DNA of 34,452 nucleotides, taken from NCBI GenBank assembly GCA_013812145.1, contig JACCTY010000111.1, forward strand, positions 1 to 34,452. Direction: 5' to 3'. Position 1 is the first letter of the stretch. Every line of letters begins with the position of its first letter. The DNA comes from Geodermatophilaceae bacterium (GTDB lineage Bacteria; Actinomycetota; Actinomycetes; Mycobacteriales; Geodermatophilaceae). Positions 1 to 8,089 of this stretch are shown here, in pieces. The notes below the pieces were generated by a model. The model was not told where the DNA came from and ran no database searches. It worked only from the letters and a program-made list of their open reading frames with translations. The position numbers and the translations under genes were made by a program.

Positions 1-38
1 CAGCCGGCGGCGCATCACCCTGACCGGAGGTCTGCGCC

Positions 39-1319
39 ATGCATGCACGAAGAGCACGACTCGTCATTGCGGCGGTGGTTTCATCCGTCTGCGTCGCAGC
101 CTCGGCCGTCCTCGCCGGTCCGAGCCAGGCCGCTGCTCCGGTAGCTGCGGACCCGGCCGTGATCACAGAGTGGAACGTCATCGCCGCGCGCACCATCTTC
201 ACCGAGAACCTCGTGGCGGTGCCGAGGTCGGGGTTGTACTTCGGCTTCATGCACATCGCGATGTACGACGCCGTCGTGGCGATCGAAGGCGGGTACGAAC
301 CGTACGCGTATCGGGCGGCTGCACCGCCCACCGCCTCCGCCGAGGTCGCCGCCGCGACCGCCGCATACCGGGTACTCAAGGAGTATTTTCCGGCCTCAGC
401 AGCCAATCTCACAGCCGACTACACGGCGTTCCTGGCCGGCGTACCCAATGGTGTCGGGAAGGTGCAGGGAAGGCTGGTCGGCGTAGCCGCCGCAGCCCGG
501 ATCATCCAGTTGCGACAGAACGACGGCCGCAATGCGATAGTGACACTGGACGTCGAACCCGCACCCGGTGTCTGGCGCCCGACGCCACCGGCCTTCGCTC
601 CGATGCTTGCGGCCGAACTGGGTTTCGTCACGCCGCTGCTGCTCGAATCTGCTATCCAGTTCCCGCTGCCCGGGCCGGACGCCCTGTCCACAGTCGGGTA
701 CGCGCGGGACTATGTGGAGGTGTTGCGGTACGGCGCGAAGGAGGGCTCTCGCCGCACCGCGGCACAGACCGACACCGCCTTGTTCTACAGCGACAACGCC
801 ATACTTCAGTTCCAGACGGGTCTTCGTGACCAGGTGACACGTCGTGGGCTCGACATCGTCGAAAGCTCGCGGGCATTCGCGCTGCTCGGGACCAGCACCG
901 CCGATGCCCAGATCGCATGCTGGCGGGCGAAGTATGACTACGCGTACTGGCGCCCGGTCACGGCCATCCCGCTGGCAGGCACCGACGGTAACCCGGCGAC
1001 CCGGCCCGACGCGGACTGGACTCCGCTCACCGACACCCCTCCCTACCCCGAGTACACGAGCGGGCACGCCTGTGTCACCGGAGCCACGACCGGCACCCTC
1101 AGCCACCTGTTCGGTGCGGACAGCCTCGACTTGAATCTCTTCTCAAACGTGACCATGACGACGCGGCACTACGACACCGCCGATGCCCTGGATCGGCAGA
1201 CCATGAACGCCCGGATCTGGCTCGGACTGCACTTCCGCAAGGCGATGACCGACGGCAATGATCTCGGTCACCACGTGTCCGACTGGGCGAGTTCGCAGTA
1301 CTTCCAGCCAACCGGCTGA
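39..1319 (+). CDS. Secreted vanadium-dependent haloperoxidase / PAP2-superfamily protein
   Basis: This is a complete 426-residue protein. An Arg-rich start, a hydrophobic stretch and an Ala-rich cleavage region near residues 30-33 indicate Sec export. The vanadate/phosphate pocket of the family is intact: Lys298 and Arg305 seven residues apart, the Ser341-Gly342-His343 motif preceded by PYPEYT, and Arg392 with His398 six residues apart. This spacing matches that known for vanadium chloroperoxidases. Members oxidise halides with hydrogen peroxide or act as acid phosphatases on the same fold, and sequence alone does not separate these. A GGAGG ribosome site at 26-30 lies 8 bases before the ATG. 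The next gene runs the same way with a short gap, but no functional link is evident. I am confident of the family and not of the halide or substrate. Confidence 0.85.
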   Translation: MHARRARLVIAAVVSSVCVAASAVLAGPSQAAAPVAADPAVITEWNVIAARTIFTENLVAVPRSGLYFGFMHIAMYDAVVAIEGGYEPYAYRAAAPPTASAEVAAATAAYRVLKEYFPASAANLTADYTAFLAGVPNGVGKVQGRLVGVAAAARIIQLRQNDGRNAIVTLDVEPAPGVWRPTPPAFAPMLAAELGFVTPLLLESAIQFPLPGPDALSTVGYARDYVEVLRYGAKEGSRRTAAQTDTALFYSDNAILQFQTGLRDQVTRRGLDIVESSRAFALLGTSTADAQIACWRAKYDYAYWRPVTAIPLAGTDGNPATRPDADWTPLTDTPPYPEYTSGHACVTGATTGTLSHLFGADSLDLNLFSNVTMTTRHYDTADALDRQTMNARIWLGLHFRKAMTDGNDLGHHVSDWASSQYFQPTG

Positions 1320-1383
1320 CGGTCAGCGTCGCGGTGATCTTGAATCCATGATCGTGGGTACGGTGTCGCCATCGGAGGTCGCC

Positions 1384-3972
1384 GTGGCTGCATCGCGGGT
1401 CGTGGAGTTGCGGGTACACGGCGTGTCCGGAACGCCGGCGGAGGAGCTGCTGGATGCTCCGCACGTCAGGCAGGTCGCCGGCGATGACAAGGCCGGTTTC
1501 TACCGACCCCGGCTGAGCGACGAGCCGGAAGATCTCAGCGTCGACGGCCCGGCACCGGCGTCCGGTCCGCAGCTCGAGGGCTATGCCTGGGGCGGACTGA
1601 CCTCGGGTGCGCCGACGCGTGCGTTGTGGCTGCTCCTGCTGCCGTTCACGCTCACCAACGTCGCCCCTCGGCTGCGACCGGCCGGACCCAAGCTGGAGTC
1701 GGGCCAGCTACGAGTGAACCTGTGGTGCTTGTGGCTGTTCAGCCGCCTGCTGGCCTTGTCGATGACGGTGCTCCTCGTCGCCGCGCTGGCCGGTGTCGGT
1801 ATCGACCTGATCGGGTGGCAGTGCGCCGGCTCCCCTCGCGCAGGTGTGGCCAACTGCTCGCAGGCCTCGCCCGAGTGGCTCATGGGACCGCTGCTTCGTC
1901 TTCCCGTCGAACACCGCCTGGCTGCCGGTGCCCTGGTGCCGTTGGCCGTCCTGACCATGCTGTGGCAACTGAGCGGTCGAACAATCAGCAACTACGAGCG
2001 GGTCACGTTCGAGCAGCGGGACGACAGTTCGGACGATCCAGACGACATTGAGCCCGCACTGGGCTCGAACTGGATGTGGCGCAACGAGAATCAGGTACGG
2101 CGGCTGCGACACCTGCACCTGCAGGCGGGCCTCGTCACCACGCTCTGGATCGTCACCGGCCCCCTCTACGACCCGTGGGTCGACTTCCGTCCTCCCATCG
2201 CCGTTCTTGCCGGCGCATACATCCTGATCATGTTGTGCCTACCGTCGTACACCGGCCGCGGTGAACACCCCCTCTTCACGTGGCTGAACCGAGTTGTGTG
2301 GGCGTTGCTCCTCGCCTGCACAGCCGGTACCGGGAAACTGCTGCTGCGTGGGCAGCAGCTCGTCGGCGAGACGCACGTCGGAAGCCTGCCCGGCTACCCG
2401 GAAGCGGGACGGGCGCTCTTCATGGGCCAGCTCGGCCTGCTCGTTGCGTTCATATTGTCGATCGTGGTCATGATCTGGCGCGGGCGGAACAATCGGGATC
2501 GCCTGGCACCCAGATCATTGTGGGACGGATCAGCAATACTCTTCGCGACCATGGGCGTCTTTTTGGGCGCTGTCTTCTCGGCCGGCGTGTACGTGTTTGC
2601 CACCGCCTGGCTGCGAACTGGGAGCCTGAGGCCGACCTTCGAGGATGTTTCCGCCCGAGTCAGCCGTTTCGTGGTTCCCGACATCATTCGAGAAGCCGCA
2701 CGGGCGTACGCCATCTCGGTGGCGATACTCGTCCTGGTGGTCGCCGTCCTGCTCCTGTGCTTCGTCGGGAACAAGCTCCTGCGCGGGCTCAGGAGCATCC
2801 TGCCGCGCCGGCTGCGAGACAAGCTGCCGCACTGGTTCACAGTGGGTTCCTGGCCGTCCAAGAAGTATCGGACCGCGCTCGTCCATGACTACGGGACAGC
2901 CGCGGTAGACGACGACCCGCCGCGCGCCCGGCAGGTCGCGAGCATGTTCTGGCTGGCCCAACGAGTCGACTACGCGCATCGATTTCTTGCCGGTCTCCTG
3001 CTTATCGGCCTGGTCATCACGATCCCCTTCGCGCTCCTCGCCTGGAAGCCGTCCTGGCTGTGGCACTGCGCGCGCCGATGGCACGACTACCCGGACCTGC
3101 GGGACGGTACGGCCGCGACCTGCGGCAGTGGCCACTTCTACTATGACTGGCTGCGCGACGGGTTCCTGTCGGCACGTTCGCTGCAGGGAACCGGAGGCTA
3201 TCTCGCCGTGTTGACCCTGCTGCTGCTCGTCGGACTCGGTGCGGCCGCCTTCCGCGTCGCCAAGACCCGCCGATCAATCGGCATCCTGTGGGATCTGGCC
3301 TCGTTCTGGCCCCGCTCGGCTCACCCGTTCGCAGCACCGTGCTACGCCGAGCGAGCCGTCCCAGACCTCGTCACGCGGGTGGATTGGTACACCAATGAAC
3401 GTCGCCGATCGGTGGTGTTGTCGGCGCACAGCCAGGGAACCGTCCTCAGTGCGGCGACCCTCTTCCAGCTGGACAAGCAGGTCCTTCCGCAGGTGGCCTT
3501 CTTGTCCTTCGGCTGTGTACTTCGCCGGCTCTACGCCCGATACTTCCCGGCCTACTTCTCGACGGCAGCGATCGAGGAAGTCCAGACCTTGCTTACCGGC
3601 AGCGATCGCCGGGTGCGCTGGCTCAACCTGTGGCGGCACAGCGACTACCTAGGCGGACAGGTGACCGCGGGTCCGCCTCCCGCCATCACGGCCGGTGAGT
3701 CGGTGCAAGCGCCCGACCCGGACATCGAAGTCGAGTGCATCGACCCCAGGTGGGACCGCCCGCCCGGGGACACCCAATACCCCGCCGCCTCCCGGCATTC
3801 CAACTACTGGCGGGACCACAGATTCGCGGTCGCTGTCAGGCGGCTCGCCGCCATGCTGCCGAAGTCAGCCGAGGCCGAGCGCCACGAGGGTCGCGTCGGG
3901 TTGCTCGACATGGATCAGGTGCGAGGCGTCGGGCACGTTCGTGATCCGGGCGTTCGGAAGGTCGACTCGTAG
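1384..3972 (+). CDS. Large multi-spanning membrane protein with lipase-like AHSQG motif
   Basis: I chose the GTG at 1384 because GGAGG (1374-1378) sits 5 bases upstream; ATG 1348 is an alternative without a good ribosome site. The 862-residue product opens with a short conserved-looking stretch (VELRVHGVSGTP). About eleven hydrophobic segments follow, with charged loops between them. The soluble C-terminal part carries A-H-S-Q-G around Ser683, a typical alpha/beta-hydrolase nucleophile elbow. Asp and His candidates follow in the HSDYLGG and RHSNYWRDH segments. The N-terminal HG could supply the oxyanion-hole motif. If so, one hydrolase site is split by some 600 residues of membrane sequence. 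Its 3' end overlaps the convergent hydrolase gene by 108 bases. I recognise no named family; a membrane-embedded lipase or esterase is an inference. Confidence 0.7.
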   Translation: MAASRVVELRVHGVSGTPAEELLDAPHVRQVAGDDKAGFYRPRLSDEPEDLSVDGPAPASGPQLEGYAWGGLTSGAPTRALWLLLLPFTLTNVAPRLRPAGPKLESGQLRVNLWCLWLFSRLLALSMTVLLVAALAGVGIDLIGWQCAGSPRAGVANCSQASPEWLMGPLLRLPVEHRLAAGALVPLAVLTMLWQLSGRTISNYERVTFEQRDDSSDDPDDIEPALGSNWMWRNENQVRRLRHLHLQAGLVTTLWIVTGPLYDPWVDFRPPIAVLAGAYILIMLCLPSYTGRGEHPLFTWLNRVVWALLLACTAGTGKLLLRGQQLVGETHVGSLPGYPEAGRALFMGQLGLLVAFILSIVVMIWRGRNNRDRLAPRSLWDGSAILFATMGVFLGAVFSAGVYVFATAWLRTGSLRPTFEDVSARVSRFVVPDIIREAARAYAISVAILVLVVAVLLLCFVGNKLLRGLRSILPRRLRDKLPHWFTVGSWPSKKYRTALVHDYGTAAVDDDPPRARQVASMFWLAQRVDYAHRFLAGLLLIGLVITIPFALLAWKPSWLWHCARRWHDYPDLRDGTAATCGSGHFYYDWLRDGFLSARSLQGTGGYLAVLTLLLLVGLGAAAFRVAKTRRSIGILWDLASFWPRSAHPFAAPCYAERAVPDLVTRVDWYTNERRRSVVLSAHSQGTVLSAATLFQLDKQVLPQVAFLSFGCVLRRLYARYFPAYFSTAAIEEVQTLLTGSDRRVRWLNLWRHSDYLGGQVTAGPPPAITAGESVQAPDPDIEVECIDPRWDRPPGDTQYPAASRHSNYWRDHRFAVAVRRLAAMLPKSAEAERHEGRVGLLDMDQVRGVGHVRDPGVRKVDS

Positions 3973-4794
3973 CCGCCGCGCGTCGATGGCCGGCACGAGC
4001 CGGTCTGCCGTCCCGTACGCCGCCCACACCGGGCACCGCACCCCCGACCAGGACATGCCGTCGCGGTAGCGGAAGCCGTTGCGAGCCGCCGCGCGGAACG
4101 ACGCCGGCCGCAGGCCGGCGACGAGATGGTCGAGAACGGACTGCCGAACGGCACCGGGGTGGGCGACGAACGGCGACAGCAGAGGTCGCAGGAGCCTGGC
4201 GCGCGACGCCGCCGTCAGGGCGGCGACGCCGAGACGGCCGGTCATCGCGAGTCCGTACTGCAGGCCGAATATTGCGGTGGCGACGCCCCCGGCCAGCCCG
4301 GCCGGCAGGCGGCCGTTCATGGCGTCGACGACCGAGTAGTAGGGACCAGCCGCAAGATGCAGCGACTCAACCCAGCGAGCGTGCCGCACCGCCAGGTCCG
4401 CGACGACCAGAGTCCCCATCGAATGCCCGACGAGGCGCAGCAATGAGAAGCCCATGTCCGACCGCGCGACGTCCAGGAGCACGTCACCCACCTCGGAGAT
4501 GTCGAGCCGACCTCGCAGGTTCTCCGACCTCCCGAAACCCGGCAGGTCGACGAACAGCGACGGGCCGAGCTCCGCGCCGCGTCCGATCGCAGCGCGCACG
4601 AGCGGGCCCCACGACGCCATGTCGTCGTGGACGCCGTGGACGAAGACCGTTCCCCGCCCACCTCTGGTCGTGCCATGTCGGAAGCACTGCACGCGGCCGA
4701 ACGCCGTGGCTACGGTGAACTCGACCCCCTCGATCAGCGTGGGCAGCGGCGTCACGTCGTACGGGCAATAGGTCCCCGTCATCGACGTCGCCAT
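3865..4794 (-). CDS. Alpha/beta hydrolase
   Basis: This is a 309-residue soluble hydrolase of ordinary alpha/beta-fold length. The HG oxyanion motif is at residues 53-54 (FVHGVHDD) and the nucleophile elbow G-H-S-M-G has Ser125. The probable acid is Asp264 (YGTADRLVP) and the probable base is His292 (ASHLIHVEQP). The start is either ATG 4794 or ATG 4782. The latter forms an ATGA overlap with the stop of the upstream kinase-like gene, which suggests translational coupling; neither has a strong ribosome site. It is the last gene of a minus-strand set with the kinase-like protein and the MenB/BadI-like hydrolase. It could be a thioesterase or ester hydrolase acting with that set, or a general serine hydrolase. 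The substrate cannot be read from sequence. Confidence 0.85.
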   Translation of the reverse strand: MATSMTGTYCPYDVTPLPTLIEGVEFTVATAFGRVQCFRHGTTRGGRGTVFVHGVHDDMASWGPLVRAAIGRGAELGPSLFVDLPGFGRSENLRGRLDISEVGDVLLDVARSDMGFSLLRLVGHSMGTLVVADLAVRHARWVESLHLAAGPYYSVVDAMNGRLPAGLAGGVATAIFGLQYGLAMTGRLGVAALTAASRARLLRPLLSPFVAHPGAVRQSVLDHLVAGLRPASFRAAARNGFRYRDGMSWSGVRCPVWAAYGTADRLVPAIDARRLRVDLPNARITNVPDASHLIHVEQPDATLVALGLG

Positions 4795-5513
4795 GGGCCG
4801 CGGAGCGCGTCGAGCGCGAGCGTCACAATCTCCTCGGTGCGCCGACGCTGAGCGTCCTCGACGAGCACGACGTTCCAGCCATGCGCGGACAGCAACGGCA
4901 GCGTTGTCTGTCGCCGGCGCTTCAGGTGCCCGCAGAGCGACGCCAGGTCCGTCACCGGTTCGGCAGCGCCGGCGAATCGGCCGATGAGCCACGGCAGCCA
5001 GGTCTCGCCCTCCCGGCGCACCGCCCGATCGAGTGCCTGCTCGACCGGGCCGTCCAGGTAGATCAAGACCGAGGATGTGTTCCTCAGGACATCGGTCAGC
5101 TCCTGGACGAACGTTGCGATCGTTCGCCTGTCGTGCCCCCATGCCAGCAGCGAGGGGATGAACGGCAGCAGGGAGTCGACAACCACGACATCAACACCGG
5201 CACAACACGAGTCGGCGAGATAGCTGGCCGTCGCTTCGAGCAGCAGCCGCGGCTCGACCCGACCGATGTCCCGGAACTGCTTGGCGACCGCGCCGTACGC
5301 CGGCCGGGTGAGGATGTCCTCCTCCCGGAAGTGGTCCACCGCGAAGCCCCGCTCGGCGAGCCGGGCGGCCAGGGCGGTGGCCACGGTGGACTTCCCGATC
5401 CCCGGCGCCACCCCGTCCACCGCGATGATGAGCGGCCAAGCTTGCGTGGATCCGTCGTCATTGGAGGCGATTTCGGTCGCCGGTTGACCCCAATCACCTC
5501 CGATGATGGCCAT
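4779..5513 (-). CDS. P-loop kinase-like NTPase
   Basis: This is a 244-residue protein with a glycine-rich nucleotide loop at about residues 35-43 (VAPGIGKST, Lys41). It follows a hydrophobic strand ending in Asp, as in nucleoside and uridine kinase-like P-loop proteins. The first loop Gly of the standard Walker A is a Val here. A second hydrophobic strand ending in VVVVDSLLP may serve as Walker B, and basic residues near the C-terminus (HLKRRRQT) could form a lid. The ATG follows the stop of the upstream gene after one base, and its own stop overlaps the start of the hydrolase downstream. It is therefore the middle gene of a coupled three-gene operon. The substrate is unknown; a small-molecule kinase is the best guess. 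I do not recognise a named family. Confidence 0.7.
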   Translation of the reverse strand: MAIIGGDWGQPATEIASNDDGSTQAWPLIIAVDGVAPGIGKSTVATALAARLAERGFAVDHFREEDILTRPAYGAVAKQFRDIGRVEPRLLLEATASYLADSCCAGVDVVVVDSLLPFIPSLLAWGHDRRTIATFVQELTDVLRNTSSVLIYLDGPVEQALDRAVRREGETWLPWLIGRFAGAAEPVTDLASLCGHLKRRRQTTLPLLSAHGWNVVLVEDAQRRRTEEIVTLALDALRGPWRRR

Positions 5514-5514
5514 T

Positions 5515-6309
5515 TCAGCGGTACGGCGTGAAGTCCGGCGGCCGCTTGTCGGCGAACGCCCGCGCCCCCTCCATGCCCTCCTCGCCGTGCGCGTACAGCT
5601 CCAGCCCGTCGAAGGCCAGGTGCGAGATGCCGCCGATGTGGTCGGTATCGGCGTTGAACGAGTGCTTGAGGAACCGCAGCGCGGTCGGTGAGTACGACCC
5701 GATCGTCGTACCCCATCGTTGCGCGGTGGGCAGCAGCTCCCCCGCTGGTACGACGGCGTTCACCAGCCCCCAGCGCTCCGCAGTGGCCGCGTCGAACTTC
5801 TCCAGCAGGAACCAGATCTGGCGGGCCCGCTTCTCCCCCACTACCCGCGCGAGGTACGCCGAGCCGAAGCCGGCGTCAAAGGAGCCGACCCGCGGTCCGG
5901 TCTGGCCGAACGTCGCGTGCTCGGCGGCCACCGTGAGATCGCACAGCACGTGCAGCACGTGACCGCCACCGATCGCCGCGCCATTGACTGCGGCGATCAC
6001 CGGCTTGGGAATGTCTCGGATGATCCGGTGCAGCCGCTCGACCTCGAACGTGCCCCACTCGGTTTCCCCGTATCCGCCGGTCTCGGCGCGTTCCTTGACG
6101 TCGCCGCCGGCGCAGAACGCCCGGTCGCCGGCGCCGGTTAGCACGACCGCAGCGACCTCCCGCGAGGCCCAGGCCAACTTGAACGCCGACAGCAGCTCGT
6201 CCACCGTGCGTCCCCGAAAGGAGTTCATCCGCTCCGGCCGGTCGATCGTGACGGTGGCTACCCCGTCGGCGACGGCGTACCGGATGTCGGTGAACTCCTC
6301 GGCCTTCAC
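5515..6309 (-). CDS. Crotonase-family ring hydrolase/cyclase (BadI/MenB-like)
   Basis: This 264-residue crotonase-fold enzyme has the CoA-enolate oxyanion segments AFCAGGD (65-70) and AAIGGGH (111-117). It also has the QTGPRVGSFDAG block, with Gly138, Ser143 and Asp145, and Tyr239 in LELYAHGEEG. These are the residues shared by 1,4-dihydroxynaphthoyl-CoA synthase (MenB, bicarbonate-type with Gly) and BadI, the hydrolase that opens 2-ketocyclohexanecarboxyl-CoA. A housekeeping MenB role is possible, but no other men gene is nearby. The gene is divergent from an SDR and close to RidA, an aryl-CoA ligase and an aminobenzoyl-CoA monooxygenase. I therefore favour opening of a 2-oxocyclohexane-carbonyl-CoA ring. 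It starts at GTG 6309 with a weak GGGACGG site upstream and heads the minus-strand operon with the kinase and hydrolase. Confidence 0.8.
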   Translation of the reverse strand: MKAEEFTDIRYAVADGVATVTIDRPERMNSFRGRTVDELLSAFKLAWASREVAAVVLTGAGDRAFCAGGDVKERAETGGYGETEWGTFEVERLHRIIRDIPKPVIAAVNGAAIGGGHVLHVLCDLTVAAEHATFGQTGPRVGSFDAGFGSAYLARVVGEKRARQIWFLLEKFDAATAERWGLVNAVVPAGELLPTAQRWGTTIGSYSPTALRFLKHSFNADTDHIGGISHLAFDGLELYAHGEEGMEGARAFADKRPPDFTPYR

Positions 6310-6340
6310 ACGCCCGTCCCAACCGTCGGCAGCTGCTGGC

Positions 6341-6346
6341 TATCGT
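6341..6346 (+). promoter_or_regulatory. Candidate -10 element for the SDR gene
   Basis: TATCGT fits the actinobacterial TAnnnT -10 pattern and lies in the 66-base divergent space between the MenB/BadI-like gene and the SDR. It would place a transcript start near 6353, ahead of the GGGAGG ribosome site at 6362-6367. No convincing -35 is visible, so this is tentative. Confidence 0.3.
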
Positions 6347-6375
6347 TGGCGATCGTAACGAGGGAGGTGGAAGCG

Positions 6376-7134
6376 TTGGGCGAGCGGCGAACGTGTCTGG
6401 TCACCGGCGGCGGCCGCGGCATCGGCCGCGCGGTGGCCCTTCAGTTGTCCGCGCTGGGGCATCGGGTGGCGCTGACCGCCCGGAACGCCGAGCAGCTCAC
6501 GGAGACCGCCGCGCTGCTGTCCGGTCCGACGATGACGCATCCCGCGGACATCACCGACGACGACGCGGTCGGCGAGTTGTTCGGCGCGGTCGAGGACGAG
6601 TGGGGGCCCGTGGACATCCTGGTGGCCAGCGCGGGCGCGGGCACCTCAGCACCGGTGCACCGGACCACCGACGAGGACTGGCAGCGGATGCTCGACCTGA
6701 ATCTGACCGCGCCGTTCCAGTGCATCCGCCGCGCCGTACCAGCGATGACCGACACCGGCTGGGGGCGCATCGTCGTCGTCGCGTCGATGGCCGCCAAGAT
6801 CGGAGCGCCGTACCTGGCGGCGTACACCGCGGCAAAGCACGGCGTGCTCGGCTTGGTCCGCGCGGCCGCGGCCGAACTCGCCGACAGCGGCGTCACCGTG
6901 AACGCCGTCTGCCCCGGGTACGCCGATACTCCGATGACCGACCAGGTGGTACGGGCAATCCAGAGCCGAACCGGCCGAACTACCAAGGAGGTGCGCTCGA
7001 TCCTCGCCCACAAGCAGCCGATCGGACGACTCATCACGCCGGAGGAGGTCGCGCAGACGATCATGCTGTGCGTCGCGAACGGCGCCATCACCGGACAGGG
7101 CATCAACGTCGACGGCGGCGCGGTGCAGTCCTGA
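6376..7134 (+). CDS. Short-chain dehydrogenase/reductase
   Basis: This is a 252-residue classical SDR. The nucleotide-binding TGGGRGIG is at residues 10-17, the structural ASAGAG segment replaces the usual NNAG, and the catalytic Ser137, Tyr150 and Lys154 (YTAAK) are present. It ends with the family's GQGINVDGG stretch. I chose TTG 6376 because GGGAGG (6362-6367) lies 8 bases upstream; GTG 6367 overlaps that site and TTG 6346 lies ahead of it. It resembles 3-oxoacyl and hydroxyacyl-CoA type SDRs, including BadH-like hydroxycyclohexane-carboxyl-CoA dehydrogenases. It is divergent from the ring hydrolase. In the island it could reduce the ring 5-oxo group left by the aminobenzoyl-CoA monooxygenase/reductase, or oxidise a later hydroxyacyl-CoA. 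The exact substrate is inferred only from context. Confidence 0.85.
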   Translation: MGERRTCLVTGGGRGIGRAVALQLSALGHRVALTARNAEQLTETAALLSGPTMTHPADITDDDAVGELFGAVEDEWGPVDILVASAGAGTSAPVHRTTDEDWQRMLDLNLTAPFQCIRRAVPAMTDTGWGRIVVVASMAAKIGAPYLAAYTAAKHGVLGLVRAAAAELADSGVTVNAVCPGYADTPMTDQVVRAIQSRTGRTTKEVRSILAHKQPIGRLITPEEVAQTIMLCVANGAITGQGINVDGGAVQS

Positions 7135-7159
7135 CGTTGCGCAGATCGACGTCACCAGC

Positions 7160-7165
7160 TACCTT
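7160..7165 (+). promoter_or_regulatory. Candidate -10 for leaderless padR transcript
   Basis: TACCTT ends 7 bases before the ATG of the PadR gene, and no Shine-Dalgarno sequence is visible. This spacing is what leaderless actinobacterial genes show. A TACCTTGTAG segment here could also be part of a self-operator, but the symmetry is weak. Confidence 0.35.
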
Positions 7166-7172
7166 GTAGCGC

Positions 7173-7514
7173 ATGGAACCAGGCAACGCCAGTAACCTGG
7201 CCCAGCTTCGCCGTGGTGCGCTCGAGTTCTGCGTGTTGGCGCTGTTGCGGGATGAGGAGCGCTACGGCTTCGATCTCGTCCGTGCACTCGGTGAGGTCGA
7301 CGGCCTGGTCACCTCCGAGGGCACCATCTATCCCCTTCTCGCGCGGCTGCGTCGAGACGGATTGGTCGACACGGTGTGGCGGGAGTCCGACAGCGGCCCG
7401 CCGCGCCGCTACTACCGATTGAGCCCTTCGGGAAAGCGATCACTGGCGGCGTTCGCCGAGGACTGGATCCGATTTCGTGACGGCGTGGACCGTCTGCTGG
7501 AGGTGGGACGATGA
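7173..7514 (+). CDS. PadR-family transcriptional regulator
   Basis: This 113-residue winged-helix repressor consists almost only of the PadR DNA-binding domain. It has the typical FCVLALLRDEERYGFDLV start, the TSEGTIYPLLARLRRDGLV recognition helix and wing, and RRYYRLSPSGKRSL. The short C-terminal helix suits the small PadR subclass. Its stop overlaps the start of the next gene (ATGA at 7511-7514). The next gene is a HAAS-domain membrane protein, a very common PadR partner. The position inside the aromatic catabolic island, directly after the SDR and upstream of RidA, makes it a candidate regulator of the island. Many PadR-HAAS pairs instead regulate only themselves. Its effector is unknown. 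Confidence 0.9.
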   Translation: MEPGNASNLAQLRRGALEFCVLALLRDEERYGFDLVRALGEVDGLVTSEGTIYPLLARLRRDGLVDTVWRESDSGPPRRYYRLSPSGKRSLAAFAEDWIRFRDGVDRLLEVGR

Positions 7515-8089
7515 CTGACCCAGGGGTTGCGAGTTACCTCGACCGGTTGCGCGCCGCGTCTCGGGAACTGCCCCCGAGCAGGCGAGAGGAACTCGTGGCG
7601 GAGATCCGCGCCCACATCGACGCTGCAAGCAGCGCCCGCGGCGCGGACGGCCCTGCTGCGATCCGCAACATCCTCGACCGGTTGGGCCCTCCCGAGGAGA
7701 TCGCGGCGGCAGCATTGTCCGAGCGCCACTCACACTCGGCCTACCCTGAACCGGGTCCGCGTCACCGGGGCCTGAGTGTCAGGGATCTCGCCGCAGTCCT
7801 CTTGTTGCCCTTCGGTGGCCTGATCTTCCTGGTCGGCTGGTTTGTCGGAGTGGTGTTGCTCTGGACGTCGGAGGACTGGACCGTTCGGCACAAGGTGATC
7901 GGGACGCTGGTCCTACCTTTCGGCGTGGTTTTCCCCCTGGCGCTGGGGGCGTTGCCCGGCCCCGGCCAACCTGCCTGGCTGGGGGCGTCCATCTTCCTCG
8001 CGCTCCTGGCGGCGCCGATCATCAGCGCCGGATGGCTGGCGAGTCGGGCACACGCCTCCCGGCGGCCGCGGGAGCTGCAGTGGGCGTGA
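7511..8089 (+). CDS. HAAS-domain membrane protein (PadR partner)
   Basis: This is a 192-residue protein. Residues 1-70 form the helical HAAS-type domain (a YLDRLRAASRELPPSRREEL start and an ILDRLGPPEEIA segment). It is followed by a linker and three or four hydrophobic segments between about residues 88 and 182. Such proteins are usually encoded directly after a PadR repressor and are thought to work with it in membrane or envelope signalling. It overlaps padR by 4 bases at the front and the RidA gene by about 10 bases at the back, so all three are probably cotranslated. No enzymatic motif is visible. I am confident of the HAAS-like N-terminus from its pattern, less so of any function. Confidence 0.75.
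   Translation: MTDPGVASYLDRLRAASRELPPSRREELVAEIRAHIDAASSARGADGPAAIRNILDRLGPPEEIAAAALSERHSHSAYPEPGPRHRGLSVRDLAAVLLLPFGGLIFLVGWFVGVVLLWTSEDWTVRHKVIGTLVLPFGVVFPLALGALPGPGQPAWLGASIFLALLAAPIISAGWLASRAHASRRPRELQWA

Noticed and set aside
1-23. Possible tail of an upstream plus-strand gene (AGGASP then TGA)
   Set aside because: Seven codons cannot be distinguished from chance at this GC content.
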